A stretch of 18,999 bases of DNA from Bacteroidota bacterium (GTDB lineage Bacteria > Bacteroidota > Ignavibacteria > Ignavibacteriales > Ignavibacteriaceae): contig JAEXTR010000295.1 in NCBI GenBank assembly GCA_023406915.1, positions 1 to 18,999 of the forward strand, in the 5' to 3' direction. The translations under genes were made by a program, and so were the position numbers. This document shows positions 1-7,050 of the stretch, in pieces. The notes beneath the pieces are model-generated. The model worked only from the letters and a program-made list of their open reading frames with translations, was not told where the DNA came from and did not search any database. The first letter of the stretch is position 1. The number at the start of each line of letters is the position of its first letter.

Positions 1-238
1 TGCTCATGGAATGAATCAGATAGTAAGCAGCATCAATATCGTTTATCTGCATTGATGGAATCGATGCATTCAGGAAATCAACTTCCAGCAATGTAACGCC
101 CGGATGATGAAGATACTCTGAACCCGAAAAACGCCTCTTATCCCTTACACAGCAAATCACACTATGCCCTGCCGCCAATAATTGTGGCAGCAAGCGTTTT
201 CCAATATAACCGGTCGCTCCGGTAAGTAGTATATTCAG
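1..238 (-). CDS. NAD(P)-binding SDR/epimerase-like protein, 5' part only (runs off left edge)
   Basis: Reading leftward, 79 codons are visible. They begin NILLTGATGYIGKRLL, a Rossmann beta-alpha-beta unit with the GxxGxxG dinucleotide-binding loop at residues 7-13. A conserved-looking segment DAAYYLIHSM lies near residue 70. This resembles the atypical SDR / NAD-dependent epimerase-dehydratase group (often annotated as NAD(P)H-binding or DUF2867-associated oxidoreductases), but the catalytic part lies outside the window, so substrate is unknown. An in-frame TAG lies two codons upstream of CTG at 236-238 and no ATG/GTG/TTG fits before the Rossmann core. CTG, preceded by AAAGGA about 11 nt away, is therefore the best start. 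It is divergent from the secreted BNR protein. Confidence 0.8.
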   Translation of the reverse strand, partial: MNILLTGATGYIGKRLLPQLLAAGHSVICCVRDKRRFSGSEYLHHPGVTLLEVDFLNASIPSMQINDIDAAYYLIHSMS

Positions 239-363
239 GGTCTAATCGTTCCTTTCGATTTAGGCAAGTAATGATACTTCAACAACACGTAGAGCGGTAT
301 TGAAGTTCTATTGTGATATACGGCATAACAAAGTTGAACCAGATTGAGATTTAAAATGATCAT

Positions 364-392
364 TTGGAATAACGAATTTTTACTGATATATT
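364..392 (+). promoter_or_regulatory. Sigma70-like promoter for the BNR-repeat protein
   Basis: TTGGAA (364-369) and TATATT (387-392) are separated by 17 bp. The predicted transcript starts near 399, about 30 nt before the preferred ATG at 431. Two other promoters in this window (3709-3737 and 6917-6945) have nearly the same boxes and the same 17-bp spacing, which raises confidence. No expression data are available. Confidence 0.55.
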
Positions 393-430
393 ACTGAAAA
401 ATTTTATAATTTATGTCAGGAATAGACTCG

Positions 431-3352
431 ATGAAACTTTCGGTTATTGCTTTATGGTTATTCAGCGTCCTTCCGCTGGCAGCACAGTTTGTTAATGCCT
501 GGGATGCAGTCCCTGAAGAAATCCGCAGTAAAAACTCATTCAAACGATACGAATGGTTCTACCGCCCAAGAACCGACGCTCAAGGGAAATTCCCCTTTGA
601 ACACGTTAATAGGATTGTGGAGTCGGAGATACAGAAAATCCGTGAGGCAAAAAGCAACGACCCGGAAGGTACCTCAGACCTTTGGACAAATATCGGGCCT
701 GTTGGTATTAATATGGCCAGCAGCTTCATCCCATACTGGGGTACAGTGAGTGGAAGAGTGCGCGGTTTAGCTGTTCACCCCACGAATCCCAACATAGTAT
801 ATGCGGGTGCGGCGGCTGGTGGTATCTGGAAAACAACCGACGGCGGATCGACCTGGGTTGATAAAAGTACAAGTCTTAGCAGGTTAACATTTGGTGCAAT
901 TGCAATTGATCCAGGCAATACCAACATCATTTTTGCAGGAACAGGTGAAGCTAGGTGGCTCTTTAATAATGTTACTTACGAAGGGAACGGGTTATATAAG
1001 TCGACGGACGCTGGTGACACCTGGACTCAAATTACTAACGGTTTTGGCGCTTCGACCCAGTTCTCGGATATCAGTGTAAGCCCAACTAATTCTCAAATCG
1101 TGATTGCAGCATTAGGGTCTGGGAATTATAACAGTTCGAATCCCTCAAATGAAGGTATTTGGAGAAGTACCGATGGTGGAACAACCTGGACACGAACACT
1201 TAATGTTCAGGACGGTTTTGATGTGGCATTCCATCCAACAAATGGTAACCTTGCTTATGCATCCAGCGGGAATAAGGAAGCAGCATCGGGATTTTACCGG
1301 TCAACCGATGGCGGAGCAACCTGGACACAAAGCAATACAGGATTGACAGCGACAAGTATTGGAAGAATGCAGTTTGATATTTCTCCTTCCGATCCAGGCA
1401 CGATGTATTCCATAATTTACAGTAATACAGCTGATTTCAATACCCGGCAAACAGCAGCATTTAAGTCAACAGATGGTGGTGTAAGTTGGGCTCAAATATC
1501 ATCAGGAGTAAATATTGCCGGAACATACGATAATGTGGCTGTCAGCGATCAGGGATCGTATGATCTCTGTCTCGCGGTTCATCCCACCAATAATAATATC
1601 GTTATGTTTGGAAATGTAGAGGTCAGCAGAACAAGTGACGGATCTTCTATTTCATTTGTCAGAAACCCATCTGGCTATGGCACTGGGCTAACAGCCTGGG
1701 ACAGTTATGCACACGTTGATATCCACAAGATTGTCTTTGCGCCTTCGAATGGAAATATTGTGTACCTGGCTTGCGATGGCGGGGTGTATAAATCAACCGA
1801 TGCAGGGTTAACATTCACAAGCGTTAATGCTGGTATCAACACAATCCAGTTTTACCGTGTGGCTTCACATCCAACAAATTCATCCATCTTATTTGGGGGG
1901 GCACAGGATAATGGCAACTTCAGCACAGCTGATAAAGGGGCAACAAGTTGGGTGTTTGAGACATCCGGCGATGGAATGGAATGTTTTGTTGATTATTCTG
2001 ATCCAAACTATGTGTTTATGAGCACACAATTGGGAAGCATGTATCGAAGCACCGATGGCGGAGGTTCATTCAGTTCCATTGGTTCACTTTCTACAAATAC
2101 GGCCTGGGTTGCCCCCTTCTGGCAACACCCTACTCTACCTTCCTATATTTATGCGGCATTGAATCGTGCAATATACAGGTCCTCTAACCGTGGCAGTAAC
2201 TGGGGTGCAATCTCAACAGTAACTGCTTCCAATAGGTTGACATCGGTTGAGCACTCCAAAGTTAATATTTTAAAAATGGTTGCAGTGGAGAGTTATTATA
2301 CAGCTTCGCCTAATGTATATATATCAACGAATGAAGGGATTGGAAGCTGGACATCGATTACAACCAATATCACTAATGCAGGATTTAGTGGAGTACCGAT
2401 TCAACGAGTTATTTTGGACCCTGCAAGCGAGAATACTTTTTATTTAACCAGGGCTTCCTACGCCGGGGGGCAGGTTATTAAAACAACCGACTTTGGTACA
2501 ACCTGGTCTGATATAAGCGGCAGCGGTGGAACCGCACTGCCTGCAGTACCCGTAAATGATTTATTTATCGACCCCGCCAACACCGCTCACCTGTATGCGG
2601 GTTCCGATGTAGGCGTGTACTGGTCCTCCAATGGTGGAACCAATTGGACACGACTTGGGAATAATATGCCCATCGTACCGGTGCACGATTTCAGTTTCTT
2701 CAGTAATGGAGGTACAAGGTTTCTGAGGGCAGCTACTCATGGACGAGGTATTTACGAACTTCAAATTGACACTCCTCTTCCCGTTGAGCTGGTTTCGTTT
2801 TCTGCCCAAACTTCTGATGATGGTGTGAAACTGCTTTGGAGAACTGCAACTGAGGTCAATAATTTCGGATTCGACATCGAAAAAAGCTCCGATGGCAATA
2901 CATTCACCAAAATCGGATTCGTTCCCGGTAACGGCAACAGCAACTCACCAAAAAATTATGAATTCATCGACCAAATCGCGAACGGGTTTCTGCATTACCG
3001 GCTCAAACAGATCGATAATGACGGGGCTTTCACTTACAGTGATGTAGTTTCTGCAGAGGTTGTCAACGTTACCGATTACGCTATCTATCAGAACTACCCC
3101 AACCCATTTAATGCCCAAACCGTGATAGCGTTCAAAGTACCCCAGGAAAGTAAGGTTAGGGTAACAATCCTCGATCCACTAGGACAGATGATTGAGCTAA
3201 TTGCTGATCAGACATACGCAGCTGGCATCCACGAAGTAATCTGGGATGCTGGCAACCTGGCATCCGGTGTATATTTTGCTTCCCTGTCGTTACAATCAGT
3301 CAGCGGTAATACTGGTTTGAATAAGACCCTCAAACTCGTGGTCTCAAAATAA
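431..3352 (+). CDS. Secreted Asp-box/BNR-repeat (sortilin/xyloglucanase-like propeller) protein with type IX sorting domain
   Basis: The product is 973 aa. The start at 431 is preferred over an in-frame ATG at 413: AGGAA at 418-422 is spaced 8 nt from it, and it begins directly with a signal peptide (MKLSVIALWLFSVLPLAAQ). From about residue 95 to 780 there are about ten Asp-box motifs of the type (Y/W)(K/R)STDGG-T-W. Examples are WKTTDGGSTW, WRSTDGGTTW, YRSTDGGATW and YWSSNGGTNW, interspersed with 'HPTNxNIVYAG' strands. This is the pattern of the large beta-propellers of sortilin/VPS10 and xyloglucanase-type proteins. Residues about 783-875 form a beta-rich linker (LPVELVSFSA, NFGFDIEKSSDG, YRLKQIDNDG). 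Residues about 884-973 are a type A sorting domain (YQNYPNPFNAQT, ASGVYF, KTLKLVVSK). Export and surface anchoring by type IX secretion follow from family knowledge. No glycosidase activity can be assigned from sequence alone. Confidence 0.93.
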   Translation: MKLSVIALWLFSVLPLAAQFVNAWDAVPEEIRSKNSFKRYEWFYRPRTDAQGKFPFEHVNRIVESEIQKIREAKSNDPEGTSDLWTNIGPVGINMASSFIPYWGTVSGRVRGLAVHPTNPNIVYAGAAAGGIWKTTDGGSTWVDKSTSLSRLTFGAIAIDPGNTNIIFAGTGEARWLFNNVTYEGNGLYKSTDAGDTWTQITNGFGASTQFSDISVSPTNSQIVIAALGSGNYNSSNPSNEGIWRSTDGGTTWTRTLNVQDGFDVAFHPTNGNLAYASSGNKEAASGFYRSTDGGATWTQSNTGLTATSIGRMQFDISPSDPGTMYSIIYSNTADFNTRQTAAFKSTDGGVSWAQISSGVNIAGTYDNVAVSDQGSYDLCLAVHPTNNNIVMFGNVEVSRTSDGSSISFVRNPSGYGTGLTAWDSYAHVDIHKIVFAPSNGNIVYLACDGGVYKSTDAGLTFTSVNAGINTIQFYRVASHPTNSSILFGGAQDNGNFSTADKGATSWVFETSGDGMECFVDYSDPNYVFMSTQLGSMYRSTDGGGSFSSIGSLSTNTAWVAPFWQHPTLPSYIYAALNRAIYRSSNRGSNWGAISTVTASNRLTSVEHSKVNILKMVAVESYYTASPNVYISTNEGIGSWTSITTNITNAGFSGVPIQRVILDPASENTFYLTRASYAGGQVIKTTDFGTTWSDISGSGGTALPAVPVNDLFIDPANTAHLYAGSDVGVYWSSNGGTNWTRLGNNMPIVPVHDFSFFSNGGTRFLRAATHGRGIYELQIDTPLPVELVSFSAQTSDDGVKLLWRTATEVNNFGFDIEKSSDGNTFTKIGFVPGNGNSNSPKNYEFIDQIANGFLHYRLKQIDNDGAFTYSDVVSAEVVNVTDYAIYQNYPNPFNAQTVIAFKVPQESKVRVTILDPLGQMIELIADQTYAAGIHEVIWDAGNLASGVYFASLSLQSVSGNTGLNKTLKLVVSK

Positions 3353-3685
3353 TTGAGCTGGTTTCGGTGAACTGAATCAGGATTATGTGTAAAAGGGTTC
3401 GTAGTTTATATTTTTGTTGCGAACCCTTTCATTTCATCTATTAAAGATACTTTTGTAGTATGAAATCGAAATGTATAACAGCAACTAAATACCGAGAACC
3501 CTTTTCTTTAATTCAAACCACTTTGCAGGAATTGAATTCCTGCTTCAAAGATTTTCACCCCCCACACGCTTTTGCTCCTCAGGTTTTTCCAACTCTCATT
3601 CCGCTATTTGTCCGACTCACATAATATAGACTGTCTCAAGCAACACAGTGATTATCGTATTCATTGTTTAAGCCATTCAAAATAA
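3353..3685. other. Non-coding interval between BNR gene and TetR control region
   Basis: I see no gene here. Besides the hairpin at 3392-3429 it holds a perfect 19-nt palindrome, GCAGGAATT-G-AATTCCTGC (3525-3543). This is flanked by a further complementary pair CTTTG (3521-3525) / CAAAG (3546-3550), which would extend the stem across a small bulge. The string GAACCCTTT also recurs at about 3421 and 3497. The palindrome could be an operator or an RNA hairpin, and nothing distinguishes these. Confidence 0.5.
3392..3429 (+). terminator. Hairpin downstream of the BNR-protein gene
   Basis: AAAGGGTTCG (3392-3401) pairs perfectly with CGAACCCTTT (3420-3429) around an 18-nt AT-rich loop, 40 nt after the stop. 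It is followed by CATTTCAT rather than a clean T-run, so termination efficiency is uncertain. Confidence 0.5.
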
Positions 3686-3703
3686 TTTAAACAAGCGTTT
3701 GAA
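3686..3703 (+). promoter_or_regulatory. Distal operator-like inverted repeat upstream of the TetR gene
   Basis: TTTAAACAAGCGTTTGAA is an imperfect inverted repeat that shares 15 of 18 positions with the proximal site at 3736-3753. It lies just upstream of the -35 box. The two sites start exactly 50 bp apart. Binding by the adjacent TetR-family protein is inferred from the usual autoregulation of that family. Confidence 0.5.
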
Positions 3704-3708
3704 TTTGC

Positions 3709-3737
3709 TTGACAAGTGAATTCATTTCGTGTATATT
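3709..3737 (+). promoter_or_regulatory. Sigma70 promoter of the TetR-family gene
   Basis: TTGACA (3709-3714) and TATATT (3732-3737) are spaced 17 bp apart, a near-consensus sigma70 promoter. Predicted initiation near 3744 leaves a leader of about 30 nt. The -10 box overlaps the first bases of the proximal operator, so a bound repressor would block polymerase. Confidence 0.7.
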
Positions 3738-3753
3738 TAAACATCTGTTTGAA
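3736..3753 (+). promoter_or_regulatory. Proximal operator-like inverted repeat over the TetR promoter -10/start site
   Basis: TTTAAACATCTGTTTGAA has 8-bp arms (TTTAAACA / TGTTTGAA, one mismatch) around a 2-bp centre, covering the -10 box and predicted start site. A further half-site (TGTTTGAA-like) follows at about 3759-3766, next to the start codon. The arrangement suggests negative autoregulation. Confidence 0.6.
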
Positions 3754-3773
3754 ACTTTTGTTTGAATTATAAG

Positions 3774-4364
3774 ATGAGCAAAAAAGACATACCAAAATCA
3801 GTGATACTTGAAGCAACGATCGCTCTGATAGAGCAGGTCGGAATCGAGAATGTAACTGTGAGAGGAATCGCTGAAATGGCTGATGTAAATGTTGCTGCCA
3901 TAAACTACCATTTCGGGTCGAAGGATCAGTTAATCGAGTTGGCGCTTGACCGAACCATTGATGAGCTTATCAAAGATATGGGTGCTGCCGTTGATGAAAT
4001 TGCTGAAAATCCCGAAAAAGGACTTCGTGAATTTCTATTCTGGATGATGGAAGGCTCGATCAGGTACCCCAAGATCACTGCATGGCACTTATATGAAGCG
4101 CTCTACAATAAAAACGGGACCTCCCGTTTTGTTATAGAATTTAACTGTCTCCTTAGCCGGATGGCAGCAAAGCTTTCTGGCGATAAGGACGTACAGGGGG
4201 TTGTTGAACTGATGCTACTGGAAATTTTCAGCACGTTGTTTGTATTAGGATTATCCCCTGCATTTTACAAGAGTTTTAACGGTATTGATCTTTCTTCACC
4301 AGAAGACAGGGTTAAGCTCTCGGAGATGTTCCTGAAGCAATTTAAAGCTAAACACATCTTCTAA
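3774..4364 (+). CDS. TetR/AcrR-family transcriptional regulator
   Basis: The product is 196 aa, the usual length for the family. The N-terminal DNA-binding domain spans residues about 8-55 with the classic ending: VTVRGIAEMADVNVAAI is the HTH and YHFGSKDQLIELAL (45-58) is the recognition-helix boundary motif. The remaining helical part (about 60-196) would bind an unknown ligand and form the dimer. The ATG at 3774 is chosen because an upstream TTG at 3762 lies within the operator half-site region and adds only four residues. No good Shine-Dalgarno sequence precedes it. Two palindromic operators overlap its promoter, so it probably represses itself. The TonB receptor gene 107 bp downstream in the same direction is a candidate target, but no copy of the operator is seen directly in front of that gene. 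Confidence 0.92.
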   Translation: MSKKDIPKSVILEATIALIEQVGIENVTVRGIAEMADVNVAAINYHFGSKDQLIELALDRTIDELIKDMGAAVDEIAENPEKGLREFLFWMMEGSIRYPKITAWHLYEALYNKNGTSRFVIEFNCLLSRMAAKLSGDKDVQGVVELMLLEIFSTLFVLGLSPAFYKSFNGIDLSSPEDRVKLSEMFLKQFKAKHIF

Positions 4365-4391
4365 ACTTCTTAGTTAGCGTAGTTTTTAAAA

Positions 4392-4419
4392 TTGGAATTG
4401 TGTTTCCACAGGATAGGTA
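4392..4419 (+). promoter_or_regulatory. Possible weak promoter for the TonB-dependent receptor
   Basis: TTGGAA (4392-4397) is followed after 16 bp by TAGGTA (4414-4419), a poor -10. An inverted repeat TGGAA-6 bp-TTCCA (4393-4408) overlaps the -35 box. The alternative is read-through from the TetR promoter, since no terminator is seen in the 107-bp gap. Confidence 0.25.
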
Positions 4420-4471
4420 TGCCCTTTTCGATGGGTACACTATGTTGAATAACTAGAGAAAGAAACAAAGT

Positions 4472-6763
4472 ATGCGTACAAGAAATATATTCGTGATTGC
4501 TCTGCTTTTTGCATTATATACGGTAGTGTGCGCAGCAAGCGGAGGAACAATAAAAGGCAGAATAGTTGATGCGGAAACAAAAGCCCCGCTTTCCGGGGCA
4601 TCCATTATGGTGTTGGGTACCGATATTGGTGCAGCATCTGATATGGATGGGTATTTCCGTATTCCGAATGTTCCTTCGGGGAGTTATTCCGTAAGGGGAA
4701 GTTATATTGGTTACAAGGAACAGATTAAAACTGAAGTGATCGTTCGCAGTACACGTGAAACTGAGATATATTATGAACTAAGAGCTCAGGTACTACAAAC
4801 TAATGATGTTGTAGTAACCTCCGGTTATTTTGAATCCGGAGACCCCCTCGAAATAAACAACCACAATTATTCCTACGAAGAGGTGAGACGGGCTCCTGGA
4901 TCTGCAGGTGATATAAGCAGAATCCTCTTTGCCCTGCCTTCAGTTGCGAAAGTAGATGATCAGAAGAACAGCCTGATCGTGAGAGGCGGAAACCCAATCG
5001 AGAACGGGTTTATCATCGATGATATAGAAGTGCCAAACATTAACCATTTCCCTTCCCAGGGATCTACCGGTGGGGCCGTTGGGCTGATCAATGTGGATTT
5101 GCTCAGGGATGTTAGCTTCTCTCCGGGTGGTTTCTCTGCTGTATATGGTGATAAATTGTCATCCATAGTAAATATGAGTTTTCGGGAAGGTAGCAGAAAC
5201 AGAATTGAAGGGCAGTTGGATTTTAGTCTGATGGGAATTGGTGGTGTTCTTGAAGGTCCGCTGAGTGAAAAAGGAAGTTGGATGCTTTCAGTGCGTCAGA
5301 GCTATATCGAACAACTGATAAAAATAGTTGATGTGGGTAGTTCCATTGCCCCCAAATATGGGGATTACCAGTTCAAGGCAGTATATGATCTATCTCCAGA
5401 TCAGACCTTGTCATTACTGAGTATTGGGGGATATGACCAGTTATCCACCGATAATCAGGTTGCTGAGGAGAATAAAATGACGGCGTTCGCGCATCAAAAT
5501 ATCTACGAACAGACAACGGGTATATCATTAAAATCCTTCTGGAGCAAAAACGCTTATTCAATCACCTCGGTGGCATTCACAACCGATTTCTACAAGGAAG
5601 ATTACTTTGAGACTACAACTCAAAACCTATTGTTCAAAAATCGTTCATCAGAACGAACACTGAAATTGCGGAATAACAACTTCCTTAAGCTGACGGACAT
5701 TTTCAGTGTGGATTTCGGGATTGATGCAAAACTGTTTCGTCATTCGTATGATAATTTTTATGGACAGCGAACCCTTCAAAATGGGAGCATCAAACCTGCA
5801 TCATCACTGGTAAAAGATGTCAGAGAGTACATGGCTGGTGGATACATCAATGTAACGGTTCGTCCAATCCCTAATGTAACACTTACTCTCGGTGGAAGAG
5901 GAGATTACTTCAGTGCTACAGAAAATTCTGTCTTTTCACCCCGTGCATCTATGGTGTATGAGTTTTCAGATATTACATCATTAACGTTTAGCACAGGCAT
6001 TTACTATCAGAATCTACCGTTATTACTATTGGCTCAAAGGAGCAGTGCAAACCAACTCCGTGAAATGAGGGCAGAACACTATGGACTTTCATTCAGCCAT
6101 TTACTTTCATCTGATACACGGCTGACTCTGGAAGTCTACCAGAAGAATTATTCGCGCTTTCCCATGAATCCTGCTACACCTACTCAGTTTATGCTGGATG
6201 AGATGCAGGCAGGGGCAAACTTCCTTGGTGACTATTCTGACCTGAAGTCTAACGGCAAAGCAAGAACCTGGGGTGTGGAGTTTATGATACAGAAAAAGCT
6301 GGCAAAAGATTTTTACGGTGTTGTGTCAGGGACCTATTTTCGCTCCACGTATACCGATATGCTGGGGAATGAGAGAGACCGGACTTTCGATAACCAATAT
6401 ATACTCAACATTTCTGGAGGGTATAAACTGGATGATTCATGGGAGTTCAGTGCAAGATGGGTAATTGCGGGAGGAATACCATATACGCCATTCGACGCTA
6501 ATCTGTCAACAATTGCCGGTATGGGCATCAGTCGTGATGAGGATGTAAACAGCAAAAGGTATTCTCCTTATCACTCACTGAACATACGCGCAGATAAGCG
6601 ATTTTCTTTCGGCAGCTCAAATCTGGTAGTATTTGTGAGCGTATGGAATGCCTACAATAATCAGAACGTGGCACAATATTACTGGAACCAGAAAGACAAC
6701 AAGGAAGGAACCATCTATCAGTGGGGCCTTCTCCCTATCATTGGTCTAGAATACGAATTCTGA
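4472..6763 (+). CDS. TonB-dependent outer-membrane receptor with N-terminal carboxypeptidase-regulatory-like domain
   Basis: The product is 763 aa. It begins with a signal peptide (MRTRNIFVIALLFALY, cleavage around the A-A-S near residue 22). A CarboxypepD_reg-like beta-sandwich follows at about 24-105 (GTIKGRIVDAETKAPLSGA, FRIPNVPSGSYSVRGSYIGY). The plug domain spans about 115-235 (IRVLF-type LFALPSVAKVDDQKNSLIVRG, then GFIIDDIEVPN and GGFSAVYGDKLSSIVN). The beta-barrel spans about 240-763 and ends with the aromatic terminal residue of the outer-membrane assembly signal (GLEYEF). This is the architecture of Bacteroidota/Ignavibacteriota receptors. The ligand is unknown, and no SusD partner, siderophore or cobalamin gene is adjacent. 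AGAGAAAGAAAC upstream of the ATG is a weak ribosome-binding region. The TetR gene immediately upstream suggests ligand-dependent control. Confidence 0.93.
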   Translation: MRTRNIFVIALLFALYTVVCAASGGTIKGRIVDAETKAPLSGASIMVLGTDIGAASDMDGYFRIPNVPSGSYSVRGSYIGYKEQIKTEVIVRSTRETEIYYELRAQVLQTNDVVVTSGYFESGDPLEINNHNYSYEEVRRAPGSAGDISRILFALPSVAKVDDQKNSLIVRGGNPIENGFIIDDIEVPNINHFPSQGSTGGAVGLINVDLLRDVSFSPGGFSAVYGDKLSSIVNMSFREGSRNRIEGQLDFSLMGIGGVLEGPLSEKGSWMLSVRQSYIEQLIKIVDVGSSIAPKYGDYQFKAVYDLSPDQTLSLLSIGGYDQLSTDNQVAEENKMTAFAHQNIYEQTTGISLKSFWSKNAYSITSVAFTTDFYKEDYFETTTQNLLFKNRSSERTLKLRNNNFLKLTDIFSVDFGIDAKLFRHSYDNFYGQRTLQNGSIKPASSLVKDVREYMAGGYINVTVRPIPNVTLTLGGRGDYFSATENSVFSPRASMVYEFSDITSLTFSTGIYYQNLPLLLLAQRSSANQLREMRAEHYGLSFSHLLSSDTRLTLEVYQKNYSRFPMNPATPTQFMLDEMQAGANFLGDYSDLKSNGKARTWGVEFMIQKKLAKDFYGVVSGTYFRSTYTDMLGNERDRTFDNQYILNISGGYKLDDSWEFSARWVIAGGIPYTPFDANLSTIAGMGISRDEDVNSKRYSPYHSLNIRADKRFSFGSSNLVVFVSVWNAYNNQNVAQYYWNQKDNKEGTIYQWGLLPIIGLEYEF

Positions 6764-6766
6764 GAT

Positions 6767-6805
6767 GGAGCAAATCAAACGGCATGATCAGCGGTAGATT
6801 GCTCC
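6767..6805 (+). terminator. Stem-loop after the TonB-dependent receptor gene
   Basis: GGAGCAAATC (6767-6776) pairs with GATTGCTCC (6797-6805) with a single bulged A. It begins 4 nt after the stop. There is no T-run after it, so it may be only an mRNA-stabilising 3' hairpin. Confidence 0.35.
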
Positions 6806-6916
6806 TGCCACTTGTGTATTCGGTGGCTAGTATGATAGGAAGAAGAACCCATGGTTTAATTGAAATAGTGCTATTAGACCTAAAACATTTTAACACTTTA
6901 AACCGATAATTAATAT

Positions 6917-6945
6917 TTGGAAATTAATAGACTTGTTCGTAATAT
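6917..6945 (+). promoter_or_regulatory. Sigma70-like promoter for the RCC1-like gene
   Basis: TTGGAA (6917-6922) and TAATAT (6940-6945) are spaced 17 bp apart, giving a start near 6952 and a leader of about 100 nt. The leader contains a 7-bp hairpin, GTTGTTT (6959-6965) / AAACAAC (6983-6989). Confidence 0.55.
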
Positions 6946-7050
6946 AGTCTAACACATCGTTGTTTTCTTTCTCGCAAACAGGAAACAACTTCCAAAAATC
7001 GGCAATTCCACTTTTATCCAGTATTTTTTTACTACTATAAGGAGTTGGTC

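Noticed and set aside
413..430. Earlier ATG at 413 as start of the BNR protein
   Set aside because: AGGAA lies between it and ATG 431, and the signal peptide begins cleanly at 431.
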